DNA of 64,000 nt from Metellina segmentata (taxonomy: Eukaryota > Arthropoda > Arachnida > Araneae > Tetragnathidae). The stretch covers positions 138,195,916 through 138,259,915 of the forward strand of contig OX375873.1 in the NCBI GenBank assembly GCA_947359465.1. Direction: 5' to 3'. Each line of letters begins with the position of its first letter. The first letter of the stretch is position 1. Of this stretch, positions 1-11,580 are shown piece after piece. The translations under genes were made by a program, and so were the position numbers. The notes under the pieces were generated by a model. The model was not told the DNA's origin. It did not search any database and saw only the letters and a program-made list of their open reading frames with translations.

Positions 1-718
1 CTCTGGTATAAAGTAAACCCAAGCTTTTCAAAAATATTGGAGCTATTTCATGTCTCAAATTAAAGAAAACCATTAAAGACAGATTTAAATACATGTGTTT
101 TTCCTTTGTTCTTACCAATCGTGCTTATCAAAGAAATCGCAAAGCTCCCCCAAACAAATCCCGTCAGACACGTCATTTCAACGATTGTAACCTTAAAAAG
201 CAAAGAATGGCTCACAGAATGCCGGGATGATGGAATACCTCTTTGATGATACACGGCGCTTCAAAAACAAAGGAAGAAAATCCCAGATGCTATAGTTTTC
301 TTCTCCAGGTGTTTCTCTGATTAGATGTTACGCCGCTTAATATCTCTTCCAATCATCCAAAGAAAATGGAATGATTGATAAGCTTTTAAAAATGAAAAAT
401 TGAAGTGTTATAAGCAAATAGTGAAAAAAATTGTATTTTCCCTCTATCCATACCAAAGTGCGACTTTCACTTAATCTGAGCTGACTTATTGCGGATTCGT
501 AAATATTTATCTTTATGCCTTTACTGTCAATTTTGTGAGTTTCCCCTATCATCAATCAAACGAAGTACAAAAATTGTGCTAGTTGTGAGTTTTAAATTAT
601 GAACTATTAGCTATTTTCTTTTATCATTATGAACTATTTTATTTTTATTATAAACATTAGCTATTTCCTCTGTTGTAAATTTATAAAATTTGAATACATT
701 ATTAAAATATGTTACCTC
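1..718. other. No gene recognised
   Basis: AT-rich sequence with only short ORFs on the minus strand (60-254, 337-555) that show no recognisable motif. Nothing supports a gene here. Confidence 0.5.
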
Positions 719-1257
719 TAGAGTGCCTATTTAAAAAGAGTGGCGACATACGGGAAACACTTTCTGATTGGCTTAGAGACCTTTTCTACCGTCCGAGGCG
801 GTCTTTTTCTAGCTCCCTTAGACTTAACATGGGAACTTTTTGTGTGTTCGAGAAAAACGTGTGTATATTAAATTAAAAAGAAAATATAGCTTTTTCGTGT
901 TCCATTTCGTGTTCTATAATGTTTATTTATTATTATTTTAGCGTTTTGTCAGTATAAATTGGAATACTTTTTAAGTAAATAGCTTTTTTTGAACAACATG
1001 GTGTTTCCCGCAATCTAAGTTAGCGCTTTGTGCAATCCATCTAATCAATTACGCATATAATTGAGCGTTTATATGATTCATTCATACCAATGTATCCATA
1101 TTATAACAATCATATGCTTTTTGTTCTCCCTGAAATGATATATCAATTCGCCCAGCAACCTTCTTTAAAACGATGTTGGTAGAAAAATGGCTGCTCCGCA
1201 TGCGCACTAGGCCACATTTGTTCCCTTGTCGCCACTCTTATCATATAAGCACTCTAC
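719..1257. mobile_element. MITE-like element with terminal inverted repeats
   Basis: Left end TAGAGTGCCTATTTAAAAAG then AGTGGCGACA (719-748) is inverted at the right (TGTCGCCACTCTTATCATAT then AAGCACTCTA, about 1227-1256). TTACCTC(T) flanks both ends (712-719 and 1258-1265), a 7-8 bp target duplication. No coding capacity. An 8-bp duplication would suit hAT or Merlin, but the family is not identified. Confidence 0.65.
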
Positions 1258-1342
1258 TTACCTCTATACCACTGGAGCACACCTTTGAGTACAATGGTTC
1301 CTTTTTACAGTGTAGCAAAAATGGCTAATGATTCTATTCATA

Positions 1343-2717
1343 CACTGCTGTTTGTAAAAAATGCAACACCATGAAATCATCCGAATGAAATGAAATTTGC
1401 AGCAAATGTCAATTATAGGAAGTTATGCAAAGTAGTAAAGTTTCAGAGCCACCACGGATGCGTGGTGTGGGCAGCGCCCTCTGAACTGATGATAAAAGCG
1501 TTTAAATAGAGGACTGTAGCGGGACGTTGAAAGTAGTGCATGGTTATTTTTTAGTGGCGAACGTTTAATGAGACCTAAGTATGCCTCAACGACGAAATAG
1601 GGTGAAATTTCAACAACTTACTGAGTATGAACGTGGGAGAATCATCGCCTTTGTGAAGGAGGATTTTCCTATCGCGCAATAGCAGCTCTTGTGCAGTTCC
1701 ACAGTAATGCGAGTCTGGAAGCAGTGGACCGACTAGCATCGGACAACTCGAAAAACTGGGGGTGGACGACGGAAGGTGACGTCAGCGCGCGATGATAGAC
1801 ACATGATCCACTTGGCGGTAAATGACCGTACAGCTTCCTCCAGGCAGTTGCCAGCACTTTGGTCTACTGCTACTGGTATACTAATGTCGGTTTCATCAAT
1901 TCGCCGACGTCTGATGCAAGGATTCCTTTATACAGGATCCCCTTCACGCCAACCCATCGACGGCTGCGTCTGCAATGGGCTCATAGCACAGAGCCTGGCG
2001 GGCTGATTCGTTTTCTGACGAATCCCGCTTTAATTTGTGGAACCATGATGGCCGCATTCGTGATAGACGCTATGCCGGTAAACGCTGTCTTCCAGAGTGC
2101 GTTATCGAACGTCATATTGGCCGAACACCCTGAATTAAGGTCTGGGGTGCGATTTCGTATCATGGACGATCTCAGCTGCTACGAATTGAGGGTAATATAA
2201 ATAGCAACAGGTACGTCCGTGAAGTACTAGAGCCCTTAGTCGTTCCCTTCCTTTAAGGCATCCCTGGAGCTATCTTTCAACAGGATAATGCATGCCCACG
2301 TGTTGCAAGGAATGTTCGAGACTTCTTTTCAGCCCAACACATGCAACTTCTTCCTTAGCCTGCTTATTCGCCGGATATGTATCCTATTGATTACGTGGGG
2401 GATTTGGTGGGTCGGCGTCTCGCTCGTGATCCGCGTCCTACAGCTTCAAAAGACGAACTTTGGGTGCGCATACAACAATATGGAATTTTCTTCCACAAGC
2501 AGAAATTCAACATCTGTTTCACTCCATGCCACGTCGTATAGCAGCACTTATTGCAGCGCGTGGTGGCTACACCAAATACTGATTTTGAACACTTAATATT
2601 GTTTTTTTGCTTTGAAAATGTATTCATTTATTTGTACTAATACAAGCCGTTTGTGTAATAAATTTCATTTAATTCTAATGACTTTTTCATGGTGTTGCAT
2701 TTTTACAAACAGCAGTA
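1343..2717 (+). mobile_element. Tc1-like transposon, decayed
   Basis: Terminal inverted repeats (CTGCTGTTTGTAAAAAATGC at the left, its inverse at the right) are flanked by TA dinucleotides at 1341 and 2718, the usual Tc1/mariner target. 1375 bp long, with one broken transposase gene inside. Confidence 0.85.
1581..2594 (+). pseudogene. Tc1 transposase pseudogene
   Basis: Begins MPQRRNRVKFQQLTEYERGR, a typical Tc1 helix-turn-helix start, then meets an in-frame TAG at about 1680 and several frameshifts. Later fragments in other frames include FQQDNACPRVARNVRDFF (second catalytic Asp), PWPAYSPDMYPIDYV (third acidic position) and GRRLARDPRPTASKDELW. The catalytic-domain order is that of an IS630/Tc1 DDE transposase. 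It cannot encode a working enzyme. Confidence 0.85.
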
Positions 2718-2779
2718 TAAAACTGTCGCATTTCTATCGGTATAATAAAAGTAAATTATGATTGATTTGGTTTACCGCT

Positions 2780-3034
2780 TGTAATATCTGGCCGCTGTTA
2801 GCGATCAATTTAGGAGAGTTCTTGGCGACTACCCTCCCTGCGTGGAAGAGTTGCCATAGAGAATTCGGGAGTCGGATACTTGCCTCGGCTGAGAGAGGTT
2901 GTCTTTTGTTTTTAAGGTGCGATGTACTGCACCGGATGAAATAATGTTCGTTTTTGTGTCCTTTTTATCATTTAATTAAATTGTTATTTTTATAATCTCG
3001 TGCTTGGTTATTGAAAGAGAAGAACATCACCACA
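2780..3034 (+). repeat. 5' LTR
   Basis: Starts TGTAATATCTGGCCGCTG and matches 7723-7974 over its length with scattered substitutions. Preceded by CCGCT. Sequence after its end (CGCTCTATTTCGTTGAACC) would contain the primer-binding site, but the tRNA was not identified. Confidence 0.88.
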
Positions 3035-3068
3035 CGCTCTATTTCGTTGAACCAGAGCAACCAGGAGA

Positions 3069-4192
3069 TTGGGCTTATTGAAAGTACTCAAAACGAAATC
3101 TAGACTAAAGATGCTTAAATCCGTGCAAAAAGAAGATATTGTAGAGGTTTTGATGGAAATCGGTGAACCAGTTGTTGGCAACTTGAAGCTGGTGGACTTG
3201 AAAAATAAACTGTTAAATAGTAAAGAATTCTTGGAAGATGCGGAATTTATTACAGATATTTTGGCCTCAACTGTAGAAAATCGAAAGAAAGAAGAAGTTC
3301 GAAAGAAAGAAGAGGATCGAAGGAAAGAGGAAGCAGATCGAAGGAAAGAGGAAGAAGATCGAAGAAAAGAAGAGGACCTAAGGAAAGAAGCAGAAGACCG
3401 AAGCAAAGAAGAACTTCGGTTACAACGAGAACATGAACTTGAATTAGCTAGAATTCGAGCATCTCAGGACCAGGGAAGTAGAAGTCCATGACCTATCCAG
3501 TTCGCCTCCAGACTCACCTCTGCATGGGACTATTACTGCAAGTTACGTAAAGTCGAAGATTATGATTATTTCTTTCTTCTGACTTCTGGGAGATAAAGCA
3601 TCGAATGTGCTAGTGTATATTAAAGAAGAAGGTTTAAGAAATTTCGAAAGAGTAAAATCCTTAATTTTGAAAGAATACGAACCAACACCTCAAGCTTGCT
3701 TGGAAAATTTCCCAAGAGCCAAACGAAACTCGGGAGAAACTCGTATCCAGTTCGTCCCCAGACTCACCTCTGCATGGGACTATTACTGCAAGTTACGTAA
3801 AGTCGAAGATTATGATTCTCTGAAGGACTTAATTATTTCTGACGAACTACTTCAACCACTTTATACTGACACTGCTTCTCACATAGAGATACGTCAAGGA
3901 GAAAAATAGTTAAAGCCGCACGAACTTGCATAAGAATGTGATAGATACTTTGGAGCGAAGCAGAAATCTTTTGAAGAATCATGAAACGACTTTAGCCGAG
4001 TTAAGCACCCTGAACTCGCCTTTTCATCCGATAGATATATTCCACCTCACCACAGAAGGGAGAGTGACAATTTCCCAAAACGAAAGCAGTGCTACGAGTG
4101 CGGAAGTTCTCATCATCTTGCAAGAGACTGTCCTAATAAACAAAAGAGGAATGACGAAACGAAACGAGAGGAATTATTTGCACAAGAATTGA
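3069..4192 (+). pseudogene. Gag pseudogene of the LTR element
   Basis: Residues from 3069 give an N-terminal domain (MGLLKVLKTKSRLKMLKSVQ) followed by a long Lys/Arg/Glu coiled coil of KKEE/RRKEE repeats and a stop at 3489. A second piece (3607-3909) has a SCAN/capsid-like region, and a frame near 4090 holds a zinc knuckle (CYECGSSHHLARDC, C-X2-C-X4-H-X4-C). About 80 bp at 3490-3569 duplicate 3744-3823, replacing native sequence. Gag of this charged type is common in spider retroelements (family knowledge). Not functional. Confidence 0.8.
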
Positions 4193-4199
4193 AGAGTAA

Positions 4200-4460
4200 C
4201 ATATAGTGTTAGAAACAATGAAGCTATCGTAGCGAAGGTCGATTCTTCATTTTTGCAATCCAAATCTATCCAGAATCTCGTTGCACCCTTGAAGAAGATA
4301 AACATTTATATCGACTCAAAAGATATAGAATCCATCGTGAACTCAAATCTCGATTGTTCATTCATCAATTTGAAGGATGAAGAAAAAAGTAAAATTTTGT
4401 TAACTCCGGCTTTCGGTGGACAAATAGAAGCAAAAGTGTTCCGTATTCCCATCTATTAGA
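4200..4460 (+). pseudogene. Retropepsin-like region, degenerate
   Basis: The frame 4253-4459 reads NIYIDSKDIESIV, where retroviral-type aspartic proteases have a DSG or DTG active site; here Gly is replaced by Lys. It continues LLTPAFGGQIEAKVFRI, similar to the flap side of retroelement proteases. Inferred from position between Gag and integrase. Confidence 0.45.
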
Positions 4461-4699
4461 AAAACTGTCAAAATAATTTATTCAACTGTGTCGATGCTCT
4501 ATTAGCAGTAACAGATAAATTGAATGTTCCCTGCTTGTTAACAACAGAAGTTGCTGATTAATTCAACGAATGCGATATCTTTGAAAATGGAATAAACAAC
4601 GACGAAGCAGTATTAAGCTTACATGTTGAAACAGAACAAAAACAAAGTAACGATTTTGAGGCGCCACTGGAACCCATCGGAGACGTGCAGACACCACAA

Positions 4700-5510
4700 G
4701 AGACAAAAGAAGAAATAATCACAACTCAAACCGCCAAACTTAGAGGAGAGCAAAGGGCTTGTTTATCATTAAAAGAATCGTTTCGACAGCTGAAATCAAA
4801 GAAAGAAAATTATTTGTTTATTGATGGTCTTCTTCACCGTACGGGTAAGATATAAGGGACAAACCTTGACTCAATTGGTACTTCCTAAGAATAAACGACA
4901 ATAAGTCTGTATTCGGAGCACATATGGGAATACGAAAAACGAAAGAGAGAATTCGTTATTCATTCTACTGGCCCTGGACGTTCTCAAGACGTGGAGACAT
5001 TTTGCAAAACATAAAAATGTCAACTGAGGATGTCAACTGAGAAGACCCGAAAATTATTCTTATAGAATACCTATTACACCTGTTTCAAGACCTGACTTAC
5101 CATTCCAAGTGGTGAACATCGGTCCAATTGAGCCTCCCTCTGCAAGAAAACATAAATACATTTTATGTCTGATGGACCAACAATCTCGCCGAAGCAGTAC
5201 CATTGAAGAGTTTGACAGCGAAATCTACCTGTGATGCTTTGCTAGAAATATTCATGACCGGTATACCAGATGTCATAGCTAGCGACCAAGGAACCAACTT
5301 CATCTCAACGCTCACTCAAGAATTTCACAAGAGATTAGGATCTTGTCTTAAATTTTTTCTAGCCCTGGATATCCTGCCAACAATGGATTAATAGAACGAT
5401 ACAATAAAGTTATGAAGCAAATACTACATCACGTGATAAAAACTGATCCTACGAATTGGGATAGACACATCCCATATCCACTATTCGCTTACTGTGAGGT
5501 ACCGAACTGT
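4700..5510 (+). pseudogene. Integrase pseudogene of the LTR element
   Basis: Fragments in several frames: KENYLFIDGLLHRT (pre-integrase linker), HMGIRKTKERIRYSFYWPW (zinc-binding HHCC region, near 4920), RPDLPFQVV, KHKYILCLMD, ASDQGTNFISTLTQEF (rve core, second Asp), and NGLIERYNKVMKQILHHVI (catalytic Glu). It ends near 5515 in FAYCEVPNCTTGV, where the family continues further, so foreign sequence interrupts it. At least three frameshifts/stops. Confidence 0.75.
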
Positions 5511-5523
5511 ACCACTGGTGTTC

Positions 5524-6821
5524 AGGGGTGCAAGTTCAGAGGTTTTATCTTTAGATCTAGAGGTTTCAATTCGCTTCAGAGGTAAGAACAGAGGTACAAA
5601 ATGCCCAGAGGTAAAAACAGAGGTTTAGAAAATGAACTGAGGTTTATGTAGAGTTCTGAAGTATAATTGAATACGCCGTTTGTAAACTAGCCTTTGGGAT
5701 TTTTGATGTTTTGAATTTGCAACACTGGCTTGCTGGTTTTTCAGAAGTGATTATGATTCACAGAGATTAACCTAGAGGATCATTTCTACTCCGTGTTGCA
5801 CAAAGGTCAAGAAGAAAAATTACAGAATCGAGGTAGGCTTAGTGGAATCCACATAAGTGAGATAGTCTCCATTATATAACGGCTTAGAGTGCCAATCGAT
5901 TGAATGAATGAACATAGCGTCACAGTATAAACATTATCAAGTGAACAGTTGAAAGTCGTCGCTGTAAAGAATTCACTGTTCAACTAGTCAAAGAAGTACT
6001 TAGTAGGCTATCAGGTAATGTTGGTGTGCTGCTTCATTTGTCTACACTACATCCAAATAATGCTGTGAGAAAAGTGGTGTAGCATTGTTCCACTTGCTGT
6101 ACAATTCGTAGCTGTGGGTGAAAATGTGGATAGGTGAAAGAGAGTGGGATCGGTTACCATTGATCTCAGAATTGTTAGCCGAGGAATTTATCAAGCACAG
6201 CCCTGTCAAATTGTGGGCCTTTTGATAAACTAACAGATGCTGCTGGAGAAACACAAATTTTACAGCTATGGAAGCTTGCATTGACCATATATATATAGTA
6301 TTCTGAGTATTTCATATACTTGGATTACATTTATTCAGTATCCTTTCAGTGTTTTTATTTACATTTATCTTGATATATTTTTGCGTATCCCGATTTCATT
6401 TGAATATATATATGGTTAGCTAAGAGATATTTTCTTTCATTGAGATATTTAATATTTTGTACTATTATAATTTTCTATATATGATTTTGGTTCATAAATT
6501 TGGTGGGAAAATAACGATTTCATGCTACTGTAATGATGTAATTTTATTCCAGTTTATCATATTGTTTTAGTATTAGTTTTGTTTAGTAAGTGTAACTATA
6601 AAAAGAGTTGGCCGGCAGTCTATTTTGATTTAAAAGAAACAGAAATGTTTGATTTTAAATTTTATTCGTCTAAGTAGAAAAGTTTTGTTTATATACATAT
6701 ATTATTTTGTTGTATGCTGTCAACTTAATTGTGCTTGTGATTTGCTACTGATATCGAAAGTGTATTTTTATGTCTTGGAATGTTAAAGATTTTTTTACTA
6801 CTATAATATTTTAAGATATAG
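5524..6821. other. Unassigned insertion inside the LTR element
   Basis: Begins CAGGGGTGCAAGTTCAGAGG exactly where the integrase frame breaks, then has several CAGAGGT-type short repeats (5540-5640) and AT-rich filler with no ORF of note. The CAGGGG start resembles hAT termini, but no matching right end was found. Confidence 0.4.
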
Positions 6822-7607
6822 TCTCTACTATTATAAAAAGAAGTATTTGTCTGGTTTTTTTTTCGTGGCCGCAAAATCCTGACAATTCTATGACACTTAC
6901 AGCATTGAGATTTGGCACACAGGTAGTCCGAATGTTTTGCAATTTTTGGGTAGCGGCGAATTTAAAATTCAATCTAGAAGATTTTTAAATGAATTTAATG
7001 AAATTTAATCATTATTGAATGCTACAGCATAGAAGAGATCACATATTCTTAATTTATTGCTTTCATTTCCGTTTTGATTTTGACTGGACTCTCTTAACTG
7101 GAGTCAATTAGTTCTTTTTCTATCTTCTAGACCGTTAAAGATGGAGTACAAATTTCAGCGGATTTGAAATCTGCGGAAAATTTCACATTAGATCCATACC
7201 AAAAAATATGATTTTTTTATACAAATAACTAAAATTGAATATATCTTTTATATTTTCGCACGAGATTGTGACGCCACGGTAACTTTCGCTTTCCAAAAAT
7301 AAACAAATTCAGTTCGTGCCGTTCGCCTATTGACTGGGATTGTTGATCTTTTTTTCGTAAAATCGGAATCGCTAAAGATAGATTGAAAATTGCAACGGAT
7401 TTGAAATCTGCAGAAAATTTTACTTCAGATTGTTACCTAAAAATATGATTTTCTTTAAATAAATAATTTTTAAATTGAATATATCTTCTACGGATTTGAA
7501 ATCTGCGGGAAATTTTACACCAGTTTAATACCTTACATCACGGCGTTGCCTGTGGTGGGTAACGGGCACGGGCACGTGCAACGCCCGTTTAGCCACGCAG
7601 TGGCTAG
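6822..7607 (+). mobile_element. Non-autonomous Helitron (family 2)
   Basis: Starts TCTCTACTATTATAAAAAG and ends with a short hairpin (GCCACGCAGTGGC) followed by CTAG and T, the Helitron 5'-TC and 3'-hairpin-CTRR layout. No target duplication, as expected for rolling-circle transposons. No Rep/helicase. Internal motif GGATTTGAAATCTGCGGAAA recurs near 7380, 7490, 11920, 12080 and 22370. Confidence 0.8.
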
Positions 7608-7722
7608 TTATTTCATATTTTGCGAAAATAGAGAGGTAAACCGCAGAGAATAACAACAGAGTCCAATTTTGTTATCAGATGAAATTTTGATTTGTAGATA
7701 AAACTCCATCTTGGCGGGGAGG

Positions 7723-7974
7723 TGTGATATCTGGCCGCTGTTGGCGATCAATTTTGGAGAGTTCTTGGCGACTACCCTCCCTGCGGTGAAGGGTTGCCAT
7801 AGAGAATTCGGGAGTTGTTTACTTGCCTCGGCTGGGAGAGGTTGTCTTTTGTTTTTAAGGTGCGATGTACTGCACAGGATGAAATAATGTTCGTTTTTGT
7901 GTCCTTTTTATCATTTAATTAAATTGTTATTTTTATAATTTCGTGCTTGGTTATTGAAAGAGAAGAACATCACA
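7723..7974 (+). repeat. 3' LTR
   Basis: Starts TGTGATATCTGGCCGCTG, directly after the polypurine tract at 7713-7722, ends ATCACA and is followed by the CCGCT target duplication. Confidence 0.88.
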
Positions 7975-7984
7975 CCGCTCTACA

Positions 7985-8430
7985 GTTATTTTTGATATAA
8001 AAGGGCGCATTATATATAGAGAGACCTACAGCGTATTCAGAACCTCAGCCAAAATCATGATTAGACCAAGATTCGAACCAAGAGGCCGCTGAACAGATAG
8101 GTATGAATACGTATTTTTCTATAATGAATTAATTACGAAGTAAGAATTTACATAAAAATATATATAAAAAGTTTTTATGCACAGAAACACTAAAAGACAT
8201 AACAATAACAAGGTACTGTGGGAGTCTAGGGTTTCTATACATCTACTGAGAGATTGAAGGACTAACTCTAAATATATTTATTAGTGGTTAATAATTACAT
8301 GTCAACAGGAGATCTGTACATAACGTCTTACAATCAGGAAGTGCGTTTCACCAGTGATAAGCCAATCGCTACGTACAATAGAGGGCACTGGTGTCGAGGG
8401 TCGAGAGGATAATATCCTACAGTAAGATTT
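7985..8430. other. Intergenic, possible LTR remnant
   Basis: No ORF. The stretch 8216-8422 begins TGTGGGAGTCTAGGG and ends ATATCCTACA, the TG...CA form of an LTR, but no partner copy is present in the window. Confidence 0.3.
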
Positions 8431-8790
8431 CTCTCTATATTAAAAAAAGTTTAAGCCGCCGCAGGATTGAAAACTGGGTTTTTTCGTTCGATTCTTAGTC
8501 GGTTTCCAGAGAAAGTACGGATCAGAAAATTAAATTAAATGGTTTGTCCTTCATAGTGTTCCTTGGACAATTCTAAAGATTTTTTTAGTTTAGTGTTTAT
8601 TAAGTGTCAAAATTTAAAAAGCGAAATTTATAAATTAAGTCAGCAAAAGGCGTACAATTTTCAGTCTTCAGTCGTGATTATTTCTGTAGTGTACCTCTAA
8701 ACGTGAATTTTTGCAGCGCGTAAAATTTTTTAGAAATTTTAATTTGATTAATGCTAATAATTTTTTGAAATTCGCGTCTTATTTCGTACA
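8431..8790 (+). mobile_element. Helitron family 1 fragment, 5' end
   Basis: Starts TCTCTCTATATTAAAAAAAG and continues with GCCGCCGCAGGATTGAAAAC, the inverse complement of the ends at 15851 and 46484. Similarity runs to about 8790; the hairpin-CTAG end is missing. Confidence 0.75.
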
Positions 8791-10374
8791 TAATCCATAC
8801 AGTAGATAAGGTACTCTTACAATAATTATTGCATATAAAACTATATATTACAGCACATAAACATTACTCACCAATAGTGAGACTTTTAAGCCTGTTTTTA
8901 TTTCGCTAGTTTTTTAATGTTTGGTGTTAAATTTGTTACATAAAGCAGCAGAGAATTCTTCAAATTTGAATCAGTCATTAGGTATGTCCACACTTGTGCG
9001 CTTTTGCTTGCGCTAAGCGCATGCCTCTCCGCATGACTGAGCGCATGCCTCGACGCAAGGGACGCATGCGTCAAGGCATGCCCGAAATGAGTCAGAAGTA
9101 GCAGTTTTTCATAGCGCACAGCGTAGCACAAGGAGTTCCAACAGCCTTGGATCTCTGTGCGCTTCAACTTTCAATTTGCAGTGTTTTGGTGAACCGAAGT
9201 TGTGGAACTGTAACTGTAAATTAACTGTAAATCTTATGCGAAAAAAATTAAACACGTCATGATTAAAAAATAAATTAATAACGTGATAATAAATTTTAAA
9301 TCAAATTTAAAAATAATTAAAAACGTCATTTATTCAAAACTCGTAAAGAGCATTTATTAAATTACCCTAGCGAAAGAAGAACACAAGAGCCTGAAACTTT
9401 ATTATGATTGCATTTAAAATATTTCTGTTCAAATTATTGTTTGTTGAAACACTACATGAGTTAATCTTTTTTTTGATTGTGTATAGGCATCAATTAAACA
9501 TATTTTCTGAAATGAATTAAAAACTGACAAATTAAGCTTTTTATTATACCAGTATAATATTAACATAGTGTTGAATCCATTAAAGTTTTCTTAGTTAAGG
9601 TGCAGGTTCTAAAGATTTGTAAGGATGAATATGAAACAAATTTATTTTTAAGCATAATATGATAAATGTACTTCGTTTAAACACTTATTTATCCCTTAGT
9701 TATTAAAATAATTATTTGTAAACTAAAAGTCATCTAATTTCATAAGTATAGATTATATGCAAATTATTATTCATATTTAACTCAAATATTTATAAGTACT
9801 TACGTGTAACGAAATGCACAATTAAGTTTTGTCTTCAGATTTCAGCAGTAAAATTTTGAAATCCAGCTAATCAGTAACAACGATTATTTCCAACTGTTTT
9901 GTAACCACTTTACACATTGTGTTTCGAATTTATTTTTATTGATTCCACAACACACATAAAGTCTAAATAACCACATCTAGTGGTCGAAAGAAAAACAAGA
10001 AAGATTTCAATTATTATTAAATTTTAATAATGATCAGCGGGTGGAGTAAAGATAAACTCAAGTCTGACAGTAACAACAAGAATTTAATCAACTAAAGCTA
10101 AGGAAGGCCAAGGCATACATGTTAGCTGCATCCATCGTACTCTGACCCGAGATCGAATAAAACACAGGCTTTTTAAATGACCCACGCATTGATTTTATAA
10201 ACTTATCATATACATAAAGAATTTTAATTCTTTTTTGAACCCCTCTTTTAAAAATTATGAAGAAAATGCAAACGTTAATAAAGAACTTAAAAATGTATAA
10301 TGATTTTGTAAAATGTTTTAGATTTATTGATTATACATGATGCTGTTTTAAGATTTATATGAGAATATTAGGAT
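8791..10374. other. Intergenic with a GCATGC-rich cluster
   Basis: Mostly AT-rich with no gene. At 9000-9090 GCGCATGCC-type motifs repeat five times within 90 bp on an otherwise GC-poor background. A similar GCGCATGCGC sequence occurs in the hAT end at about 17585. Confidence 0.4.
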
Positions 10375-10917
10375 ATTTATGACGAAACTTGACATCTTTA
10401 CTAGGGATTTGGAAATGAAAATCATGAAATATTTTCCTCAATTACAAAAATATTTTCAAAACACAATAACAATGGAAAATACGCTTGAAGGTTTAGAAAA
10501 TTCAATCAAAAAATATTTAATGATTATAGAGGAAATAAAACAAGCCTTGATCAGAGATTTAATCAATTTAAGTGTATGGAAAATACATTTCACTTTATTT
10601 TATACCCATACAAAACGAAATTCGAAACAATGGAGTTGAACGAATTTAAGTGGCTAGGTATCCAAAGTTTAAAAATGGAATTAGTTGAATTTGAAAGCTT
10701 AAAGCAGCATAATAGTTTGGAAAAATAAATTTGATAACTTGATTTCCGAAGTGGAAGGGAAAACTTCTGAAATTAGTACAAATTACAATGATCCCACGTT
10801 AAAACTTGAAAATATATTAAACGTATCGGATTCTATACCAAATAATTTTATATCAATGAAGAAACTTCCTAATGCTCTTTTAACGATGTTTGGATCCACA
10901 TATTCAAGTGAAAAAAA
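10375..10917 (+). pseudogene. hAT transposase C-terminal fragment (GTF2IRD2/ZBED-like)
   Basis: Two open pieces, 10379-10639 (KLDIFTRDLEMKIMKYFPQL) and 10739-10930 (NALLTMFGSTYSSE), with a frameshift between them. Spacing and the terminal LTMFGSTY-S-E motif match the C-terminal dimerisation region of hAT transposases of the ZBED/GTF2IRD2 type. It ends abruptly at a mariner segment. Confidence 0.65.
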
Positions 10918-11515
10918 AAACAAAGTAAAAGTCACATGGTGTTAAATCTGGGCATCTGGGTGGCCATTGGGTTAGTGGCATGTTGTAGTCGGCGCTTGTC
11001 CAATCCATCGGTGAAGATGTTAATATAGGTAATTTAACATGTCCCCTGACCAGTGGGGTGGTGCACCATCCAATTGGAGAGTAAAGTTTTTCGACTTTAT
11101 TATCCAATTGGATGAATAAAGTTTTTGACGACATCTGCAGATACACACACTCGGTCGTCCTGGCTTTGGAACTTTGCACAAGCAACCCGTAGTTTCAAAT
11201 TTATAAAATCAATCGTAAATAAATTTTGTAGTTGGAGGTTCTTTTCCAAATCGTGATTGAAATTGCCGTTGCACAACAGTGACAGATTCCGTTTTGCTCA
11301 ATCCAAGAACACAAAACGCCTTCTCCACTGCAGAAGCAGTCATTTCCATTGACTGGTCACGTGACACGCTCACTATCGCCTACGTCACTTCGCTCTGGAG
11401 GGGGACACAAACTTTATGAGTATACCAAGCTAACAGTTCGCATTTGGGGACCGTGCCTTAAACTATTCTTGTTTTACAGTTTCTGGAAACTCTATACGTA
11501 CTTATGAATCACCCT
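10918..11515 (-). mobile_element. Internally deleted mariner-like element
   Basis: Right end is an inverted terminus (complement CAGGGTGATTCATAAGT) flanked by TA at 11516. Reading leftward on the minus strand: an N-terminal HTH (AVEKAFCVLGLSKTESVTVV near 11340) and then, after a deletion, QWPPRCPDLTPCDFYF (third Asp region, about 10940). The left terminus is missing. Non-functional. Confidence 0.7.
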
Positions 11516-11580
11516 GTAGTGGGGAACGAACGTTTCATTGACACGAAGTCATGCGCAATAGAAAAAATTATTTTGGAGTG

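Larger units (their letters stand above)
2780..7974 (+). mobile_element. LTR retrotransposon (Gag, protease, integrase; no RT found)
   Basis: Two about 95% identical LTRs (2780-3034 and 7723-7974) start with TG and end with CA. The whole is flanked by CCGCT target duplications (2775-2779 and 7975-7979). A purine run (GGCGGGGAGG) abuts the 3' LTR. Inside are a charged Gag with a zinc knuckle, a protease-like stretch and an integrase, all broken by stops and frameshifts. Later insertions (5524-7607) separate the integrase from the 3' end. No reverse transcriptase or RNase H was found. Confidence 0.88.

Noticed and set aside
3008..3406. 132-codon minus ORF, Ser/Phe/Leu-rich
   Set aside because: Shadow of the Lys/Glu-rich Gag coiled coil on the + strand.
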